DNA of 64,000 bases, from the NCBI RefSeq assembly GCF_029223865.1, contig NZ_CP119520.1, positions 5,518,001-5,582,000 on the forward strand. The letters are read 5' to 3'. Both the position numbers and the translations under genes were made by a program. Positions within the stretch are counted from its first letter, which is position 1, and every line of letters begins with the position of its first letter. The notes beneath the pieces were generated by a model. It was not told the origin of the DNA. It worked only from the letters and a program-made list of their open reading frames with translations, and ran no database searches. Below are positions 1-6,803 of the stretch, piece after piece. The DNA comes from Telluria mixta (lineage in GTDB: Bacteria > Pseudomonadota > Gammaproteobacteria > Burkholderiales > Burkholderiaceae_D).

Positions 1-2
1 TC

Positions 3-101
3 CTCGCGCGCTTCGCGCAGGTCACGCTGGCGGAACTGTCCGGGCGCTTCAACGCGCAGTATCCCAAAGGAGGAGCACATCATGCACACCCATCCGAATG
101 A
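3..101 (+). CDS. C-terminal end of an unidentified protein (possibly Rrf2-type regulator)
   Basis: An open frame enters from the left edge and stops at TGA 99-101, 33 codons in, overlapping the next start at 82. The visible tail (LARFAQVTLAELSGRF...) is helical in character and too short to identify. Genes for thioredoxin-reductase-like oxidoreductases are often preceded by a small Rrf2 or MarR regulator, and the overlap suggests translational coupling, so a regulator is my guess. The frame could also be chance. Confidence 0.35.
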   Translation, partial: LARFAQVTLAELSGRFNAQYPKGGAHHAHPSE

Positions 102-1002
102 GTCCGCATTCGACGTGATCGTCGTGGGCGGCAGCTATGCCGGCCTGTCGGCGGCCACGCAGCTCGCGCGGGCGCGCCGGCGCGTGCTCGTCATCGACGG
201 CGGCCGGCGCCGCAACCGCCATGCCGACCGCTCGCACGGCTTTCTCACGCAGGACGGTGCGGAAGCGGCGGCCATCGCCGCGCAGGGCCGCGCCCAATTG
301 CGCGCCTACTCCAGCGTGGCGTGGGCGAACGACACGGCGGTCGCCGCGCATCCTGCCGGCGACGGCTTCGACGTCACGCTGCCGGACGGCGGCAGCGTGC
401 GCGGCCGCCGGCTCGTCCTCGCCACCGGCGTCGCCGACACGTTGCCGCCCGTGGAGGGCCTGGAAGCGCGCTGGGGCACGAGCGTGTTCCACTGTCCGTA
501 CTGCCATGGCTACGAGCTGGATGAAGGGGCCATCGGCGTGCTCGCCGCGGGCGAAGCGTCGCTGCACCAGGCGTTGCTGCTGCCGGATTGGGGCAATGTC
601 ACCTTACTGCTGAACGGCGCCTTCGAGCCGCAGAAGGATCAGCTGGCGGCGCTGGCCGGCCGCGGCGTGGCCGTCGAGCGCACGCCGGTCGCGCGCATCG
701 AGGGCCGGGCCGATGTGGTCCTGCAGGACGGCCGCCGCCTGCCGCTGGCGGGCCTGTTCGTCGCCACGCGCACGCACATTGCCAGTCCGCTGGCGCAGCA
801 GCTCGGCTGCGCGCTGGAGAACGGTCCGATGGGGCAGTACGTGGCGACGGACGCGCAGAAGGCGAGCAGCGTGCCCGGCGTGTTCTGCTGCGGCGACATG
901 GCCCGGCCCGCCGGCAACGTGGCGCTCGCGGTCGCGGACGGCGCGCTGGCAGGCATCGCGGCGCACCGGTCGCTGATCCCTGAACTCGCCGTGGTGGCGT
1001 AG
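82..1002 (+). CDS. NAD(P)/FAD-dependent oxidoreductase, thioredoxin reductase-like
   Basis: A 306-residue flavoprotein of the class II pyridine-nucleotide disulfide oxidoreductase family. The N-terminal FAD-binding Rossmann motif VVGGSYAGLSAA lies at residues 14-25, followed by the acidic end of strand 2 (VIDGG). A CPYC pair at 138-141 sits where thioredoxin reductases carry their redox CxxC, and a C-terminal FAD motif GVFCCGDMA precedes the end. The NADPH loop is atypical (GVLAAGEAS). A strong AAAGGAGG site precedes the ATG. It probably passes electrons from NAD(P)H through FAD to a small thiol or iron-sulfur partner; the partner is not identifiable. The GNAT gene follows after 8 bp, so the two are likely co-transcribed. 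Confidence 0.85.
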   Translation: MHTHPNESAFDVIVVGGSYAGLSAATQLARARRRVLVIDGGRRRNRHADRSHGFLTQDGAEAAAIAAQGRAQLRAYSSVAWANDTAVAAHPAGDGFDVTLPDGGSVRGRRLVLATGVADTLPPVEGLEARWGTSVFHCPYCHGYELDEGAIGVLAAGEASLHQALLLPDWGNVTLLLNGAFEPQKDQLAALAGRGVAVERTPVARIEGRADVVLQDGRRLPLAGLFVATRTHIASPLAQQLGCALENGPMGQYVATDAQKASSVPGVFCCGDMARPAGNVALAVADGALAGIAAHRSLIPELAVVA

Positions 1003-1010
1003 GAGGCAAT

Positions 1011-1580
1011 ATGCACGTAGACATCGTCCGTCCGGACCAGCACGAGTCGCTGATCGACCTGCTGTGCGAGCTGTATCGCTACTATCACGAGGATGCTCAC
1101 GATAAGGCGGAGGTCGCGCGCGCCGACGTGCGCGAGCATCTGCTGCACAACCTGCTGGCGCCGGAGTCGCCGCTGCGGCTCGTCGTGGCGGCGGACGCGT
1201 CAGGTAACGTCGTCGGTTTCGCGGCCATCGTGCTGCTGTATTCGCTCGTCGACCCGACGCCGGCGCACCGTCGCCAGTGCATGATGAAGGAATTGTTCGT
1301 GCGCGCCGACAGCCGGGGCCGCGGTGTGGGCCGGGCCCTGATGGCGTGGATCGCGCGCGATGCGGCCGCGCAGGGCTGCGGCCGCATCGACTGGCACGTG
1401 AAGGCGTCCAACGAGGCCGGCATCCGTTTCTATGCCGGCCTCGGGGCGCAACGGGTCGCGGACAGGCTGAGCTACCGGCTCGCGTTGCGCCCGGCAGCGC
1501 CTCAGGACGTCATGCGGTTCCAGCCCGACCGCACGGCCGCCTTCATGCGTTCCCACGTGGACGAGCCGCTGCTGCCGTAG
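1011..1580 (+). CDS. GNAT family N-acetyltransferase
   Basis: A 189-residue acetyltransferase of the GNAT fold. The acetyl-CoA binding segment is visible as LFVRADSRGRGVGRALMAWIA in the middle of the protein, matching the R/Q-x-x-G-x-G/A pyrophosphate loop, and the later NEAGIRFYAGLGAQ segment is the usual beta6-alpha4 region. The acceptor substrate cannot be deduced. It follows the oxidoreductase by 8 bp with GGAGGCAAT before the ATG. Its last 79 bases overlap the convergent DUF2382 gene on the other strand, so the final residues (about 165-189) may be a read-through extension beyond the folded domain. Confidence 0.85.
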   Translation: MHVDIVRPDQHESLIDLLCELYRYYHEDAHDKAEVARADVREHLLHNLLAPESPLRLVVAADASGNVVGFAAIVLLYSLVDPTPAHRRQCMMKELFVRADSRGRGVGRALMAWIARDAAAQGCGRIDWHVKASNEAGIRFYAGLGAQRVADRLSYRLALRPAAPQDVMRFQPDRTAAFMRSHVDEPLLP

Positions 1581-2668
1581 CGGGTATCCCAGTCGCTGCG
1601 CAGGTCGGATTCCACGTCGTCCCAGTTGCGGCCCTGGTAGCGGGCGTCGCGCCGCATGTCGTAGCCGTAGCGGTAGGCCGGCGCGTAGTCGTCGTACGTG
1701 CCGCCCAGGCTGGCGTAATTCGTCTGCCAGTCGTTGCGGTAGTAGGTGTCGTCGTCGAGCGCGCTGCCCTGCAGCGGCTGGACTTCCACTTCCGTGTGGC
1801 GCACCGTGTCCTGGATCTTTTCCTGGCGCTGGCTGACTTCCTTGCCGACGACGACTTCCTCCACGACGCGCGCGGATTTCTGCACGACAGCTTCCTCGGC
1901 CGTTTCACGCAGCTCGATCGTCTTGTCCTTCAGCGCGGCGACGTCGGCCGGGTTGATCGGCTGGTCGACCGGACGGCGTTCCACGCTGACGTGCTCCTCG
2001 CGCAGCGACACCGTCTCGTTCACGGGCGTCTCGACCAGGCGCGAGAACACGCGCACGCCGCCCCGTTCAACCTGGCGCTTGCCGACGCGGACCTCTTCCT
2101 GCACGACCGGGATCGCGGCCTTGCCGGTCGTCTGGTCGATCGCGGTGTCGCGCTGCAGCGAGTCCGAGCGCAGCGTCGAGTCGGACAGGCTGCCCGACAG
2201 ATTGCCCGCCTGCGTGCCCGACTGCATCGAGCCGGCGGCCAGCGTCGACGACGACTGCGATTGGTAGGCACTCGTGCCCAGCGAGGCGGCATTGCCCGCC
2301 AGGTCGTGGCGTTCGTCGATGTCGATGGGGCCGAAGCGCTCGATCACGTCCGCGGCGCGTTCCACTTCCGGCTCCGACGACGTGGTCAGGGTCAGCACGT
2401 GCTGGCCGCCGGCGACGGCGGTGGAATAGCGGGTTGCATGTTCGTCGTTGTCCGAGCCGAACAGGTTTTCGAAGAAGTGCTTGATCGAGGCGCCGACGCC
2501 TTCCTCGTGGGTCGTGCCCAGCGTCGTGTCGGTCGTCGTCGTGGTGCCGGACAGATCGGCGCTGGAGACATACACGTTGTCGCGGGTGAAGCCGGATGCC
2601 AGCAGTTCGTCCATCGCGTTCTGGGCGTCGCTGCGGTTGTCGAACACTGCTACGAGAGTATGTTGCAT
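1502..2668 (-). CDS. YsnF/AvaK (DUF2382) domain stress protein with GSP17M-like N-terminus
   Basis: A 388-residue protein. The N-terminal 80 residues (MQHTLVAVFDNRSDAQNAM) resemble general stress protein 17M. A polar, Ser/Thr-rich linker follows, then a DUF2382 domain (about residues 170-285) with the repeated pattern of this family (VVQEEVRVGKRQVE, LREEHVSVERRPV, VVEEVVVGKEV). The tail is rich in Tyr, Asp and Arg. The start at 2668 was chosen because GGAGGACGC lies just upstream; an ATG at 2692 lacks such a site. The family is linked to general stress and desiccation responses but has no known reaction. It lies 20 bp behind a second DUF2382 gene, so the two form one operon. Confidence 0.85.
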   Translation of the reverse strand: MQHTLVAVFDNRSDAQNAMDELLASGFTRDNVYVSSADLSGTTTTTDTTLGTTHEEGVGASIKHFFENLFGSDNDEHATRYSTAVAGGQHVLTLTTSSEPEVERAADVIERFGPIDIDERHDLAGNAASLGTSAYQSQSSSTLAAGSMQSGTQAGNLSGSLSDSTLRSDSLQRDTAIDQTTGKAAIPVVQEEVRVGKRQVERGGVRVFSRLVETPVNETVSLREEHVSVERRPVDQPINPADVAALKDKTIELRETAEEAVVQKSARVVEEVVVGKEVSQRQEKIQDTVRHTEVEVQPLQGSALDDDTYYRNDWQTNYASLGGTYDDYAPAYRYGYDMRRDARYQGRNWDDVESDLRSDWDTRYGSSGSSTWERMKAAVRSGWNRMTS

Positions 2669-2688
2669 GATGCGTCCTCCGGTGAATA

Positions 2689-3120
2689 TCATGTGGATGA
2701 GGTGTCGCCGCGCTCGTCGAAGCGCTCCACGCTGACATGCTCGGACTTGAGCAGAACAGTCTCGGCGTGGCGCTCCTCGTGGCGGGTACGCGTGATGTGC
2801 AGTTCCTCCTTGATGCGCAGGCGCCGTTCGACGACAAGCACTTCCTCAAGGATCGGTACCACGAGCGTGTCACCCTCGTAACGGGTGGCGGGCGCCTGGT
2901 CCAGTGGGACGATGCGGTCCACCGGTACATGGCTGACCTGCACCTCGTCGCGCAGAAGACTTTCGTCGATCTGGCAAGGGTGTTCGGCGACGGTCTTGTG
3001 GATGCGTACGCCGCGGCCCGTGTCGACGATCCGTTTCTCGACCCACGCCTCTTCCTGGACGACAGGCACCCTCGCGAGTTCCTGCTTTTCCTGACTGAGT
3101 TGGGATGAGTCAACAGACAC
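2689..3120 (-). CDS. Small YsnF/AvaK (DUF2382) domain protein
   Basis: A 143-residue protein consisting almost wholly of one DUF2382 domain: VVQEEAWVEKRIVDTGRGV, then LRDEVQVSHVPVDR, VVPILEEVLVVERRL and KSEHVSVERFDE repeat the charged beta-strand pattern. It starts with GTG, six bases after GGAGG. It is the first gene of a two-gene operon with the larger DUF2382 protein. A promoter resembling those of extracytoplasmic-function sigma factors lies directly upstream (see 3152-3179), which fits a stress role. The biochemical function is unknown. Confidence 0.8.
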   Translation of the reverse strand: MSVDSSQLSQEKQELARVPVVQEEAWVEKRIVDTGRGVRIHKTVAEHPCQIDESLLRDEVQVSHVPVDRIVPLDQAPATRYEGDTLVVPILEEVLVVERRLRIKEELHITRTRHEERHAETVLLKSEHVSVERFDERGDTSST

Positions 3121-3151
3121 GGTGCGCCTCCGGGATCACGACGTTGGAGCG

Positions 3152-3179
3152 TTCAGATTACTCCAACAGCCGTGGTTCC
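3152..3179 (-). promoter_or_regulatory. Candidate ECF (sigma-E-like) promoter for the DUF2382 operon
   Basis: Read on the minus strand, GGAACC (3179-3174) and TCTGAA (3157-3152) are separated by exactly 16 bases, close to the sigma-E pattern GGAAC-N16-TCTGA. The predicted start lies about 25 bases before the GTG of the small DUF2382 gene. A perfect 7-bp inverted repeat (GTTGGAG / CTCCAAC, 3143-3167) overlaps it. The match is by eye only. Confidence 0.4.
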
Positions 3180-3233
3180 CGCGCACCGTTGCCACCCCAC
3201 AATCAAGGCTGTAGGACGGGAGGCAAGGCTGGT

Positions 3234-4223
3234 TTACGGGCGGCGCAAGCGCTCCAGCAGGTCAGCCGGCAACTGCAGCGCCGTTCCGTGGCGCATGCGC
3301 CGCGCCGTGCCTTCGTCGGGGAAGTGCATCCGGGCCGTGACGTCTTCCCAATGCACGAGATCGCGCGAACGCAGCGCGCCGTAATGCTTCGTCGTGTAGG
3401 CGTCGTAGTACACGATGACGTCCTGTTCGCCTACCTGCAGCGCCGTCGGTCCCTCGGTCCACAGGCCGGCCGGCGAGATCGGCGCACCCAGCGGTTCGAA
3501 CGGACCCTGCAGTCCGGCGGCGCGCGCGAGCTGCAGGTATTTGCGCGGCGGGTGGCGCGTCTCGTCCTTCACGAGCAGCCAGTCGCCGCGGTTCGTGCGC
3601 AGGAACGTCGCGTCGATGACGGAAAAGCCCGGATCGTAGAACAGTTGCGTGGGCGTGAACGTGAGGAAGTCGCGCGTCGTCGTGGCGTAGATGCGGTGGT
3701 TGTACTTGTTGGCCCCGGCATCGTCGCCGGCCGCTTCGGAGTGCGCGAAGCGGCCCGGGATGGTCGACGACCAGAAAATCAGGTATTCACCGCGCTTGTC
3801 GTCCCACGCGATCTCGGGCGCCCACGCGTTCAGGGTCGTCGGTTCGTGCGCCATCACGGGCAGTTCGCGCTGCGCCGACCAGTGGACGAGGTCCGGCGAC
3901 GACGCGTAGCCGATGCCCGTCTCGTTCCAGCCGCTCGTCCACACCATGTGGTAGATGCCGTCGGGCCCGCGCACGATGCACGGGTCGCGCATCAGCTGCG
4001 CCTTGCCGATTGTCGGCTGGAGGTAGCTGCGGCCGCCGTTCAGCGCTTCCCAGCGGTAGCCGTCGGTGCTGCCGGCAAGGTGCAGGCCGTCCTGGCCGTT
4101 GTCGATGAAGTAGGCGAACACGTAGGCCTTGCTGGACTGTGTCGGCTTCACGCTTGCGCAGCCGCCCAGTGCGGCCAGGCCAAGCGCCGCGACGAAGGTG
4201 GCAAGTAAAGTGCGGCGTTTCAT
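3234..4223 (-). CDS. GH43-like (five-bladed beta-propeller) glycosidase lipoprotein
   Basis: A 329-residue exported protein with a lipoprotein signal peptide and lipobox LGGC (Cys22). The body shows the glycoside hydrolase family 43/62 type propeller pattern: RDPCIV with the first-blade Asp, NAWAPEIAWD, a VIDATFL strand carrying another Asp, and TEGPTAL supplying the probable catalytic Glu; SPDLVHW and SRDLVHWEDV are typical blade endings. It most likely cleaves arabinose, galactose or xylose residues from pectin side chains at the outer membrane or in the periplasm; substrate assignment is inferred from the operon. Its ATG overlaps the stop of the upstream acetylesterase (ATGA), and it is the last gene of the pectin operon. 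Confidence 0.75.
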   Translation of the reverse strand: MKRRTLLATFVAALGLAALGGCASVKPTQSSKAYVFAYFIDNGQDGLHLAGSTDGYRWEALNGGRSYLQPTIGKAQLMRDPCIVRGPDGIYHMVWTSGWNETGIGYASSPDLVHWSAQRELPVMAHEPTTLNAWAPEIAWDDKRGEYLIFWSSTIPGRFAHSEAAGDDAGANKYNHRIYATTTRDFLTFTPTQLFYDPGFSVIDATFLRTNRGDWLLVKDETRHPPRKYLQLARAAGLQGPFEPLGAPISPAGLWTEGPTALQVGEQDVIVYYDAYTTKHYGALRSRDLVHWEDVTARMHFPDEGTARRMRHGTALQLPADLLERLRRP

Positions 4224-5488
4224 TTGTGCTCCTCGTCGCCCAGCGGGCGCGCTACGGTATGGTGGGGACTCGGCGGTACGGCGAATGCCGCGACCGGGTC
4301 GGGATGCGCGGGATCGAATGCGAAGTCGTCGACGATGAAATCCGCGGCAGGCACGTGCGCCTGGCGCAGGCCCAGCACGACGGCCTTCGCGAGCTCGTAG
4401 CTGCCGTAGCTGTCGTGGTGCGTGTTGTCCAGGCGGCCCGGCGCAGGTTCCGCAAACGCGGCCTTCGAGCCTTCCGGTCCCAGCGCTTCGTAGAACACCT
4501 TGCTCATGGCATTCAGGTCGATGAACGGCACGTTCAATTCCTGCGCGGACTGGCGCGCGGCCTCGGCGTAATCCTTCAGCGACGGGATCACGCGGCCATC
4601 GGCGTCGAAGCCGCGCCGCTCCATCGACGACACGATCACGGGCAGGCCGCCGTGTGCGCGGACGGCGTCCACGTGGGCCTTGATCTCCGCCTTGTACGTC
4701 GTGAACGGGCCGCCCTTGCCATCCTTGATCTGTTTCTGGTCGTTGTGGCCGAACTGCATGACGAGCGTGTCACCCGGCTTCATGCCGCTCACGATCTTGT
4801 CCAGGCGCCGGCGCGCGAGCGAGTCGCGGTAGGTCTCGCCCGATTCGCCGTGGTTGGCGACGGCGATGCCGGGCTTGAAGAAGCGCGGCAGCATCTGGCC
4901 CCAGCTGTTGTACGGCTCCGCCGGCTGGTCGCACACGGTCGAATCGCCCAGCAGGTATAGCGTCGGCACGTGCGCCGGCGCGATCGCGATCGTCCGCACG
5001 GCCGGGTGCGCGCCGTTGATTTCAAGCGTCAGGCGCGGGTCCCAGTTCCACGCTTCCTCGACCGTTTCGCGCGGCGCTTTCAGTTTGACGGCGCCGCCCG
5101 TCGGGATGGCCGGCGTGCGGACGTTGACGGTGAAGGTCTTCGTGACGGTCTCGCCCGGTCTGGTCGTCACGTTTTCCAGCATCAGACGGCGCAGTTCGGA
5201 TTTCACCGTCGTCGTCGTGGCGGCCTTGTCGTCGCCCAGCGTCACGGTCACCGTGTAATTCCCTTCGGGGAGGTCGACGGAAAAATAATAAGGGTGGACG
5301 CCGTCCGGGCGGCCGCCCGGCTCCAGCCCGTAGCCGCGCGCGGTGCTGTAGACCGCGTCGACGGGCGTGAAGCCGGCCGGGGCCTTGCCCGGCCCGAAGG
5401 CGAATTTCCAGCCTTCCGCGGCATGGCCGTTGGCCGCGCAGGCGGCAAGAAGCAGGGCGCTGATCGCCCCGCGGATCGATAGGTTCAT
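4220..5488 (-). CDS. Rhamnogalacturonan acetylesterase (SGNH hydrolase, CE12 type)
   Basis: A 422-residue secreted esterase with a signal peptide ending near ANGHA. Residues about 25-155 form an extra beta-rich N-terminal domain like those found in front of bacterial CE12 enzymes. The SGNH blocks follow: YLLGDSTV with the nucleophile Ser, HGESGET with the Gly, MQFGHNDQK with the Asn, and the terminal DNTHHDSYG with the Asp-His pair. The family removes acetyl groups from galacturonate in the rhamnogalacturonan I backbone, clearing it for the lyases encoded upstream. It is 19 bp behind the PL9 gene and overlaps the GH43 gene, so it is translated within the same transcript. Confidence 0.85.
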   Translation of the reverse strand: MNLSIRGAISALLLAACAANGHAAEGWKFAFGPGKAPAGFTPVDAVYSTARGYGLEPGGRPDGVHPYYFSVDLPEGNYTVTVTLGDDKAATTTTVKSELRRLMLENVTTRPGETVTKTFTVNVRTPAIPTGGAVKLKAPRETVEEAWNWDPRLTLEINGAHPAVRTIAIAPAHVPTLYLLGDSTVCDQPAEPYNSWGQMLPRFFKPGIAVANHGESGETYRDSLARRRLDKIVSGMKPGDTLVMQFGHNDQKQIKDGKGGPFTTYKAEIKAHVDAVRAHGGLPVIVSSMERRGFDADGRVIPSLKDYAEAARQSAQELNVPFIDLNAMSKVFYEALGPEGSKAAFAEPAPGRLDNTHHDSYGSYELAKAVVLGLRQAHVPAADFIVDDFAFDPAHPDPVAAFAVPPSPHHTVARPLGDEEHK

Positions 5489-5507
5489 GGTCTTCCTGTG
5501 GTTCGGT

Positions 5508-6803
5508 TCAGCGCTCGAACGCGCCCAGGTCCGGTGCCTTGCCGCGCCAGGGCAGGCCCACGTCGACGCCGCGGTCGATGACGGCGCTGGCGGCGGACGG
5601 GTGGAACATGGATACGTCGGGCAGGCTGCCGTCCGGCTTGCGCGGCGCGTCCCAGCCGGTGGGCGCCACGCTGTCGAAGTCGGACGGCTTCAACGCAAGG
5701 TGCAGATCCCAGGAGTTGGCCGCGCTGTCCGCGCCTTCCACCTTCAGCGCCGTACCCGCCGGGTAGGCGAGGTTGTTGCGCAGGGTGCCCAGGTAGACGG
5801 GGCCGCCATCCGGGGCCACGCCGAGCATATTGTAATCGATAACATTTCCAAAAGCGGTGTTGCCGAAGAACTCCAGCGCGATGGGATGATGGTTGGCATA
5901 AAAGCCCGACACCTTGTTGTCGAAGGCGACGGAAAAGCGCACGACGTGCTTCACGCCGTTGGGTACATATTTGCCGCCGTAGCCGCCCGCCTTGATCCCG
6001 TTGCCGTTCCCCGCCGCGAGCGGCGTGTGCGTGCCCGGCAGGTAGCCGTGCTGCCATGCCCACGAGTATTCGATGGTCACGGGCGAGTACGCGTTGATCA
6101 GGTCGAAGCCGTCGTCCGTGTTCGCCCACGCGCGGCAGCCGCGGAACACGTTGCCCGGATGGCCCGCGCTCACGTGGGCGCCGAAGCCGTCCGCGCTCTG
6201 GCCGGCGCCGTTCGACGTGTACGGATCGTAGTTATGGTGCGAATCGCTGTTCAGCACGAGGTTCCAGCCGCCGTCCTTGATGAACAGGCCCGGTCCCATG
6301 TTGTGGTGCAGGTCCAGCTGCTCGAACACGCCGTGGTTCGCATCGATCCACACGCCCCACGATTCGTGGTTCAGGCGGTTGTCCGGCTGCTGCGGCGCGC
6401 CCGTGATCTCCAGGCCTTTCAGATGGATCCAGTCGGCCACGACCTCGATGCCCTTGACGCGGCAATCGTCCTTCATGCCCGAGAAATCGAACACGGGCGT
6501 CTCGCCCGGATACGCCCAGTAGCGGATGGGCTGACCCTCGGTACCGCCCTTGTCGAGGACGATGGCGGACACGGTCGCGCGGCGCGACGCGCATGCCGTC
6601 GTCGCCTTCGTGAAGGCGTAGCGGCCGCCGCGGAAGACCACGGTGTCGCCCGGCTGCGCCATGGACTGTGCGTGCGCGAACGATTGCCACGGCGCGGCCA
6701 GCGAGCCGGCCGCGGTGTCGCTGCCGGTCGGGGCCACGTACCAGGTCGCGGCGGAGGCGGGCGCGGTGGCGAAAGCAGCGGCAATGACGAGGGAACGATG
6801 CAT
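5508..6803 (-). CDS. Pectate lyase, PL9 family (right-handed beta-helix)
   Basis: A 431-residue exported lyase with a signal peptide cut near ASA-A. The start of the mature chain (TWYVAPTGSDTAAGS) is the common entry of parallel beta-helix proteins. The PL9 signature is complete: calcium ligands at Asp205 (ADGFG) and Asp230, Asp231 and Asp234 (NTDDGFD), and the catalytic Lys271 in GNGNGIKAGG, very near the numbering of Pel9A of Dickeya (Asp209, Asp233, Asp234, Asp237, Lys273). The family cleaves polygalacturonate, and some members rhamnogalacturonan, by calcium-dependent beta-elimination. It begins directly after the exo-lyase gene and is followed by the acetylesterase. Confidence 0.92.
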   Translation of the reverse strand: MHRSLVIAAAFATAPASAATWYVAPTGSDTAAGSLAAPWQSFAHAQSMAQPGDTVVFRGGRYAFTKATTACASRRATVSAIVLDKGGTEGQPIRYWAYPGETPVFDFSGMKDDCRVKGIEVVADWIHLKGLEITGAPQQPDNRLNHESWGVWIDANHGVFEQLDLHHNMGPGLFIKDGGWNLVLNSDSHHNYDPYTSNGAGQSADGFGAHVSAGHPGNVFRGCRAWANTDDGFDLINAYSPVTIEYSWAWQHGYLPGTHTPLAAGNGNGIKAGGYGGKYVPNGVKHVVRFSVAFDNKVSGFYANHHPIALEFFGNTAFGNVIDYNMLGVAPDGGPVYLGTLRNNLAYPAGTALKVEGADSAANSWDLHLALKPSDFDSVAPTGWDAPRKPDGSLPDVSMFHPSAASAVIDRGVDVGLPWRGKAPDLGAFER

